Shown here one piece after another: positions 58,033 to 64,000 of a stretch of DNA of 64,000 nt (within the stretch, counting starts at the first letter, position 1; every line of letters begins with the position of its first letter). This DNA is from Nemophila menziesii (taxonomy: Eukaryota > Streptophyta > Magnoliopsida > Boraginales > Hydrophyllaceae). The notes beneath the pieces are model-generated. The model was not told the DNA's origin. It saw only the letters and a list, made by a program, of their open reading frames with translations, and did no database searches. The translations under genes were made by a program, and so were the position numbers. The stretch is taken from assembly GCA_029959085.1 (NCBI GenBank), contig JARWIR010000011.1, forward strand, positions 7,503,840 to 7,567,839, written 5' to 3'.

Positions 58033-58490
58033 TGTGTCGGTTAGGGTGTGATAAAATAATGATAAATAAAGATAATATACTACCCTATCAAAACACGTTA
58101 CTCACTGCAAGTATCACATATCGTAAGCAAGTTTTAATGATAAGTATAATTCATCCTCACAGACTTCGAAAGTTAGCTTAACATATGTAATTATAGAGTA
58201 CAACTAAATAAGTTAGAAGAATAATATGTTAAAAGGAAAGACTTATATATTTGTTTGGTTTTTTAAGACTCTAAACAGTTAAGTATGTAAAATAAAGAGA
58301 AAGGATGTAGTATGAGAGTTTAGCTCGAGATTGTAATCCCGACCAGCCTTGTGTTTTAACTTATTTATGTAAAGAATAATTGTCTAATATGCAATAGCCA
58401 TGATTCTATATTCCTCCTAACCCTCTTCCTGGTAGACTTAGGTGGCAACCTAATAATTAACAAGGGACTTAGGTAAGGGGACCTACGCAA
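58033..58490 (-). repeat. 5' LTR of the minus-strand gypsy element
   Basis: Ends (minus strand) ...ACCGACACA at 58033, then the primer-binding site. Inside are TCTCGAGCTAAACTCTC (58316-58331), GGTTAGGAGGAATATAGAATCATGG (about 58400-58425) and CTTGCAGTGAGT (58105-58116), shared with the LTR-like segments of the array. The start near 58490 is estimated from where array DNA resumes. Confidence 0.7.
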
Positions 58491-58504
58491 TGATTAGTGG
58501 TTAA

Positions 58505-58740
58505 TCTAAAAAAAAATCTCCATTCCTTTGTTTCCAAATCAATCATACATCAACCTAAACTGTGTTTGCAAGTGAGATCAATATATATGCCAAATGTTTC
58601 AAATTATTAACAATTTAAAAATCCATTTCAAAATTGAGTTAATAAACATCAAGATGTTTTAGAAAAAAAGTAGTATAGAAGAATATTCTTGCTAAAAACT
58701 CAGAAATTTCACTCACAAAATATGTAATTTAATCAAACGT
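58505..58740 (+). repeat. Array fragment (R1 section) to the right of the gypsy LTR
   Basis: ATCTCCATTCCTTTGTTTCCAAATCAATCATACATCAACC, AACTGTGTTTGCAAGTGAGATC and AAAAACTCAGAAATTTCACTCAC match the start of array blocks (18850-19075). It shows that the array or relatives of its unit once extended at least to here. Confidence 0.72.
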
Positions 58741-59857
58741 TCCACAAAATTTAATCTAAAAGCATCAATTTTATTACAAAATTGAATACAAAATATAAGT
58801 GAAAGATACTTTTTTATAGTATAATAGTGGATAGGCCGCCCTTAAAGCTAAATATGCTAAACACGTCTTTAATCGACCTTATTTGGAAATCATTTGTCAA
58901 AATATGTATATTTTAAAATATGGATAGATAAACCAGCCATTAGAAAGTGAATGTGCCGAATAATCCTTTTTATCTCAATCAAATACTCTATTTTCATTTA
59001 TACCAACAAACTAAATTAAAGTCTAGGTACATCATTAGCCATCTAAATGACATCTCTAGTAAACAAGTTTTTTTTGAATTTCAAATTAGTAATTGGGAGT
59101 AGATGGCCTTTAGTGACACTACTGTAATACTTGGGGAAGTTGGAGGGGAAAAAGTGTATCCTTAAAACAAATCAATACATATTGCAAGGGCCTTGACAAT
59201 TAATGAGGAGGTACAATAGGTATTGCATATATTTCCAAATAATAATAATCCATACAAAGTATTCACACAATTCCAATTATTTTTATATATTTTGTACCAA
59301 TATTAATTTGTACAAAACCCTACACACTAGCTGACCAAGTGGCAAGATTTTCCTCTTTATTGAGGTTAATGTAGTAAGGTTCTCATGATAAGAACAATAT
59401 ATTTAGAATTTTGGAAATATACGAATTATTACTTTTCATAAAATTTATAATATAATTATGAATGAATGATTTGTTTTTAATAAACTGTATATACACTAGA
59501 TAATTGATAATATTTTTATGTTATTTATGCTTAACAAAAAAATCAACACTTTTTAAAAATATATATAAAATAGATTCATATAAGATTTACATACTAAATT
59601 TCAAAATAAACAAACTGTATAAAACTTAGAGCAACTAAAAAACCATTAAAATAAATAAAAAACAAAACATGACATGTGTTATACTTGTCTGTTTTTATAA
59701 AATAAAATTATGTGTTACTTAGGAGCACTACATATAGGATATTATTTCCTTTAGGTTAGCAAATTCATATATTTCTCTATATTTCCATCTTTATTTACAC
59801 ATGTATGACAAAAATTATTTTTTTTAAGCTCCGTGGCGAGAACATGCAACATCCCAT

Positions 59858-59909
59858 AAGATTTATACATGATAAATCTATCTAAGATTTATACATGATA
59901 AATCTATCT
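59858..59909 (+). repeat. Perfect 26-base tandem duplication with internal inverted repeat
   Basis: Two identical 26-base copies in direct tandem. Each contains AGATTTAT-acatg-ATAAATCT, an 8-base stem with a 5-base loop, so each can form a hairpin and the pair can also cross-pair. Confidence 0.8.
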
Positions 59910-60655
59910 ATTCAAATTCTAACTTGAAATTCAGATTATCAATTTACAAAATAAAAAAATACCATAAAATATACTTGGCCCGTCTACTAATTTACATACA
60001 TTTAAAACTTGATTATAAAGTTACAAAATAGTAAAAAGTTAATTGATTCATCTATCAAGTTAAGATTTTTATTAATACTTCTGCAATTATCCCTTTAGAT
60101 TTGTATTCTCGTAAGCTATGTTCTTTCTTTATTACCTCAATCTCCATGTCCATAGTAGTAAGTTATATTTTTTCTTCATCAAATTATATAAATTGCACTA
60201 AAGTAATGGTCTATGTTCTGCATAGTAGCCATTCACGAGTATAATTTGCAACTTTGCAAAAATTAAGATTTAGAAATGGAATTTTGTTTTACATATCCCA
60301 TGATAGACCCATTAATATAATACTAAATTAAATTAAATTTACTAAAAATAACAAAATTAGAAAAGAGAAAAACAAATCGAGGTCATAATATCAAGACATT
60401 TATATTGCAACCCATCAACATATGTTTTTCTTTTATCAATTCTTCACATTTTTTGAAAATTATGGTTATTAAGTTGATAAGTATAAGTTGATATTCATAT
60501 TTTTAAGAAAATATGATTAGTAAGTTTATAAGTATCCTCTTAAACAAAAAATAAATTTTAAAAAAATGATGTAATTAAATTCAAGAAAATGATTTTAAAG
60601 AGAGTGGTTATAGTGGTTTAGAATATAATTTGAAAACTGAGAGTATTTTACTTGA

Positions 60656-60663
60656 CACGTGGC
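60656..60663. promoter_or_regulatory. G-box / ABRE-like CACGTGGC motif
   Basis: GACACGTGGC is a strong match to the plant bZIP/bHLH-binding G-box with ABRE context. It is about 1.27 kb upstream of the JMJ25-like remnant. A single 8-base motif in AT-rich DNA can occur by chance; no TATA box is placed relative to it. Confidence 0.25.
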
Positions 60664-61925
60664 GTGATCTTGATTCTTATTGGGTCACATATATTTGTTT
60701 CAAGAAGTTCTTGGTAGTCTTTTAACTTTTGATTTGTGACTTATAATAAAAATATTTCATACTGTTCATTTCTCAACTATATGGCTTATCCAGTAATGGA
60801 TATTCAACTCACTTATTAACATTGACTTTATCATACATTTACCAAAATAAGTTAAGCCTAAAAATTCACTATCTCTTATTTAGGTCTATACATGTAAATT
60901 TTTAAATGATCTAATATTACTTTTTTTGGGCCAAATTTTTGGTTTGACCTTTTTGCTTCACCCTAATATCTATTTTCTTGATAATATCTCTCTGCTTTTG
61001 TTTTCTCTTATGATTATTGTGTAGGATCCAATCGATTAAGTACTGATAAGATAAAGATTTCATCACCCAAAATTTTATTTTAATCTATAAATTCTTTTTA
61101 AAAATGATTCTGGAAATAATTCTTTATGGAATTGAGATCTTGGATAAAATTTTGTTTTGTAAAAAATAGGTTTTTTGTTCTTATGATATTCTTTAAAATA
61201 TTGATATGTAATAAATTGTCTAATTACAACTATTTTTCTTTCAGTTCGTTTATTTTGAGATCTCATTGTTATAATTGAAAAATATAGTACAAAAATCAAC
61301 TAGTTATAGAAAAATTGAATTAATTTTTTTTTGTATTTGAAATAGGGCATTTGGAGATACTAAAGATGGTTGTTTAAATATTCTTTTTGTTTTTTATAAA
61401 ATTTACAAAAATTAGATTATTTTATATATCGTTTTTTATTCTGCTATGGAATGCTATTGTCTGTAGCTATTATAATATTATCTTATAATTTCACATCAAT
61501 TTGTGGTATTTATTTATTTTATTTTATTTAATTAACCAAAAAATATTGCTATGTTCATGCTTGATTTATAAGTTAAATATAATAGATAATTCTATATTGT
61601 TGAACATAATGTATTGTTATAATAGATCAAATGTCATAAAAAATTAATGGAATTAGGTAATCTATGATAATTAATGTTATTTCAGGTATACGCCCAATGA
61701 TCACTACATTTCAACATTCAAGTACGTTCCATAAATTTTTAAAGTTTGTACCGAAATCTCTTTATAGTTATATAAAGGCAGTGTAGATGGTATATTATAT
61801 TTTGAATGATGTAGTTTTTAGATAAACATACTATTATACATTTTATGATATGGAAAATTAAGAATTACAAAATATAATAAGTTACATGAACAAAACTAAT
61901 TGTTTGAAACAATTCAGTTCAAAAC

Positions 61926-63111
61926 AAGTGATGGAAAAGGAGGTGGAAGCTAAAACTAAAGGTGTTCTCTTAAACCCTTATAAGTCTATGACAACTCCTG
62001 TTTTAGTTACCTGGTTCTTGAAGAGTTTCATTACTAATGTTTATTAGTACCGGTTTCCAGTTTCAGAGATAGAGATACCAAAATCTTTATGCGAGGAAAG
62101 TGAGCGGATCTATTGGTAAATATTGAGGAGCAATAATTCCTTTGGTGTCTTTTTGTTGCTCGTATTTTAAAAAAAAAATTCATTAACTTCGATAGTTGAT
62201 TTTCACCGGAGTTGTACATTGTGTGCATATGACCTTTTCCTCACGTGTTCCCGGGAGCTTAGATATGGTCACTTGTAGGGAAATGAAGAGGAAGTGAATA
62301 TTCCATATATCAATCGTGGGTTAAAATATTTACATGGTGGTGAACTCGACGAAAGAAAATACAACGAGGATTTGAAATCTTCACTTAAAACTGAAGTTGG
62401 AAAATAACTATGAGGAGGGCCAAGTTAAGTCAACATCTGATTGGAAATTAAAGGAAGATGGTCGTATTCCTTGCACAACAAAGGTTATTGAGGGTTGTGT
62501 TGAAGGTATATTAGAGATTAAGAGCTTATTAGGTGAGAATTGTGTGTATGATTCGTTATAAAAAGAAAAGGAGGCTTTTAAGAAATATTGGTCAAGTGTT
62601 TCCGATGACAGGTGTACTTGCTTGAGATCTGAAGATGCAAAACTGCAAAACGCAGCTTCTAGAGAGGATTCTGAAGATAACTATCTCTATTGTCCCAAAG
62701 CTATATACATTACAAGTGGAGATTTAAATCACTTCCAGGGGCATTGGTGCAAAGGTGAGCCCGTAATTATAAGTAATGTACTTGAGAATACGTGGGCCTT
62801 GAGTTGGGAACCAATGGTTATGTGGCAAGTTTTTCGTCAAATTAAAGTTGTTAGCCATCCAATTCTTTTGGATTTATTAGTTGTGAACTGCTTGGACTTG
62901 TGTGAGGTCAATCAATAATATTTTTAAGTTTGTTTTTTTTGTTTTTGTCTCATTGCTTACAAATAAGTTGTATACTATTCAAACATGTTAATGTAAATGT
63001 ACACCAGTTTTCCACAGGCTTACTTAGAAGGTCGTTTTGATTCTAAAGGATGGCCTCATAATCTAAAGTTGAAAGACTGGTCTTTTTTCAACAACAATAT
63101 TTTTAACATAT
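61926..63111 (+). pseudogene. JMJ25/IBM1-like histone demethylase fragment
   Basis: Related to plant JmjC lysine demethylases of the JMJ25/IBM1 group, which remove H3K9 methyl marks in the nucleus. Pieces in order: VMEKEVEAKTKG (61926), an exon-like piece SEIEIPKSLCEESERIYW (about 62061-62114), the RING-like Cys/His region TSIVDFHRSCTLCAYDLFLT (about 62190), the INRGLKYLHGGELDERKY segment (about 62310), a one-base shift near 62405, EDGRIPCTTK, a TAA at 62559, LQNAASREDSEDNYLYCP (62643) and KGEPVIISNVLE (about 62754), then WEPMVMW. After an intron-like AT gap comes the next exon remnant, YLEGRFDSKGWPHNLKLKDW (63023-63082), with one lost base before it. The catalytic JmjC core (Fe(II)/2-oxoglutarate residues) is absent. 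Gene fragment or decayed copy, not functional. Confidence 0.78.
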
Positions 63112-63351
63112 ACATATGTTTTTCTAATATAATAACATAAATTAACTATTCTCTTCTTAATCTACAATACTATAATATTTAGGTATTTAATTTTTATAAG
63201 CTAATATTTTTTAAATTTTAAATTATAATAATTGGTTGATAAATTACTTTAGAGTTTTCATTTATTCTTTTTATAATAATCAAAACAAGATTATAACATT
63301 TGAAAATGTAACTTTTTTATTGAATTGTTGTCTTTCAAAATCTGAAAGTGT
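63112..63351. other. AT-rich spacer
   Basis: No recognisable feature between the demethylase remnant and the Copia LTR. Includes the run TTTAAATTTTAAATTATAATAATT. Confidence 0.4.
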
Positions 63352-63588
63352 TGTTGAAACCAATTGATCATTTAACAATACGCTGATTAATACTAAAACA
63401 CGAGAGAACTTTTCTTATTCATTATGAGTTCAATTATGGCTATTAAATAGCTTTATGAAGTAACATAATGAAAATCTTTCTCCTATTATTGTGTTAAAGA
63501 TCTAAAAGAATACAAAACTATATTATCCCTAAAAGTTAGGATTTATTCAACAAAGTTCTAAAGTAGATAACGTAATCTTATTCTAACA
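63352..63588 (-). repeat. Copia 3' LTR, 237 bases, minus strand
   Basis: On the minus strand it starts TGTTAGAATAAG (63588) directly after a purine tract and ends TTTCAACA (63352), giving TGTT/AACA inverted termini. Flanking Copia pol on the right in the same orientation supports the call. Confidence 0.7.
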
Positions 63589-63606
63589 TCCTCCCTTAAA
63601 CTAAAT
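63589..63606 (-). other. Copia polypurine tract, minus strand
   Basis: Minus-strand TTTAGTTTAAGGGAGGA precedes the LTR start TGTTAG. AAGGGAGGA is the usual purine core in plant Copia elements. Confidence 0.65.
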
Positions 63607-64000
63607 ATTGTATATTAGTTTATGCTTGTATATGAGACAATACACATCAAATAATGCAACATCATAATCACATGGAGCTTCAAAGGTTTTGTTAGAATAT
63701 CAGCAACTTGCTCCTGAGAAGAACACTGAATTAATTCTAAAACTTATTCCGTAGTTAGATCACAAGGAAAAGGAAAGTAAACGTCTATGTTTTTACTACA
63801 ACCATGCAATACTAGATACTTGTAGAGTTTAATGGCTGAAACATTGTCATAATTTAACACTGAAGCATTGCTTTGTTCATGTTTAAGCTCCTTCAAAGTT
63901 CTGCATGACACGCACAACCATTTGTTTGTAATCTGTGTTATCAATTCTTTCTCCATCTTCATCTTTCATATTGAATTCATTAGTCATGGATTTCATGAAA
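63607..64000 (-). pseudogene. Copia RNase H end of pol (continues past window)
   Basis: Minus-strand reading gives NYDNVSAIKLYKYLVLHGCSKNI (Copia RNase H region, usually YVDNxSAIxLxKNPVFHxRSKHI), a stop at 63744-63746, then LELIQCSSQEQVADILTKPL (QVADIFTKPL motif) and SLREDV next to the polypurine tract. Near the window end another frame reads FMKSMTNEFNM, an RT C-terminal piece, so most of the connection region is deleted. Copia RNase H degrades the RNA strand during replication. Degenerate. Confidence 0.72.

Larger units (their letters stand above)
58741..61925. other. AT-rich intergenic stretch
   Basis: About 3.2 kb with no recognisable gene. It contains a 26-base hairpin-forming direct repeat (59858-59909) and one CACGTGGC motif (60656-60663). 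The minus-strand frame at 61075-61299 is open and rich in Lys/Phe, but I recognise no family. Confidence 0.4.

Noticed and set aside
61075..61299. Minus-strand 74-codon Lys/Phe-rich frame, possibly organellar
   Set aside because: No recognisable family, no neighbouring organelle-like sequence, and composition is explained by AT richness.
1..64000. tRNA or rRNA genes, or a new defence or regulatory system
   Set aside because: I saw no tRNA-like arms or rRNA segments on either strand by eye, and all recognised coding remnants are retrotransposon proteins or fragments of two known host families. Nothing supports an intact novel system.

Overview
The window looks like intergenic, transposon-dominated nuclear DNA of a flowering plant, probably a eudicot. 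Evidence: strong AT richness, plant-type L1 LINEs carrying a zf-RVT domain, Ty1/copia and Ty3/gypsy retrotransposon remnants, and fragments of two plant-specific gene families (a zinc-finger homeodomain protein and a JMJ25/IBM1-type JmjC demethylase). I cannot name the species. I see no intact host gene, no tRNA or rRNA gene, and no CRISPR or operon-like organisation. Every coding stretch I can recognise is broken by stops, frameshifts or truncation.

Layout. (1) 1-4456: 3' part of an LTR retrotransposon. It has one gag-like gene of the 'putative plant transposon protein' type (132-1391, two in-frame stops), a long non-coding spacer without pol, and a 3' LTR (about 2909-4456) with a TATA box. 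(2) 4457-8945: a 5'-truncated L1 LINE with partial ORF1 and most of ORF2. (3) 8946-51474: a locally amplified array of a complex repeat. A core block of about 3.7-4.2 kb recurs six times, with a partial block at each end. Five blocks carry the same fragment of a ZF-HD homeodomain gene. Between blocks lie LTR-like pieces, Copia gag pieces, two further LINE pieces (23996-25230 and 46095-50047) and a degenerate stretch resembling the subterminal region of a CACTA transposon. Two consecutive units (about 27285-34095 and 34096-40840) are nearly identical and record a recent tandem duplication of about 6.8 kb. (4) 51475-58490: a minus-strand Ty3/gypsy element (LTR 58033-58490, primer-binding site 58010-58025, gag 56850-57909, protease 51600-52075). 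It appears to be split by a plus-strand Copia 3' half (52097-53845) plus about 3 kb of AT-rich DNA. (5) 58505-61920: one more array fragment, then AT-rich DNA. (6) 61926-63111: a decayed JMJ25/IBM1-like fragment that stops before the catalytic JmjC core. (7) 63352-64000: a minus-strand Copia LTR and the end of its pol.

The pieces do not work together as a pathway. The story is genome dynamics: nested insertion, capture or co-amplification of a homeodomain gene fragment, unequal crossing-over and decay. Boundaries of repeats are by-eye estimates from comparing copies and may be off by tens of bases.
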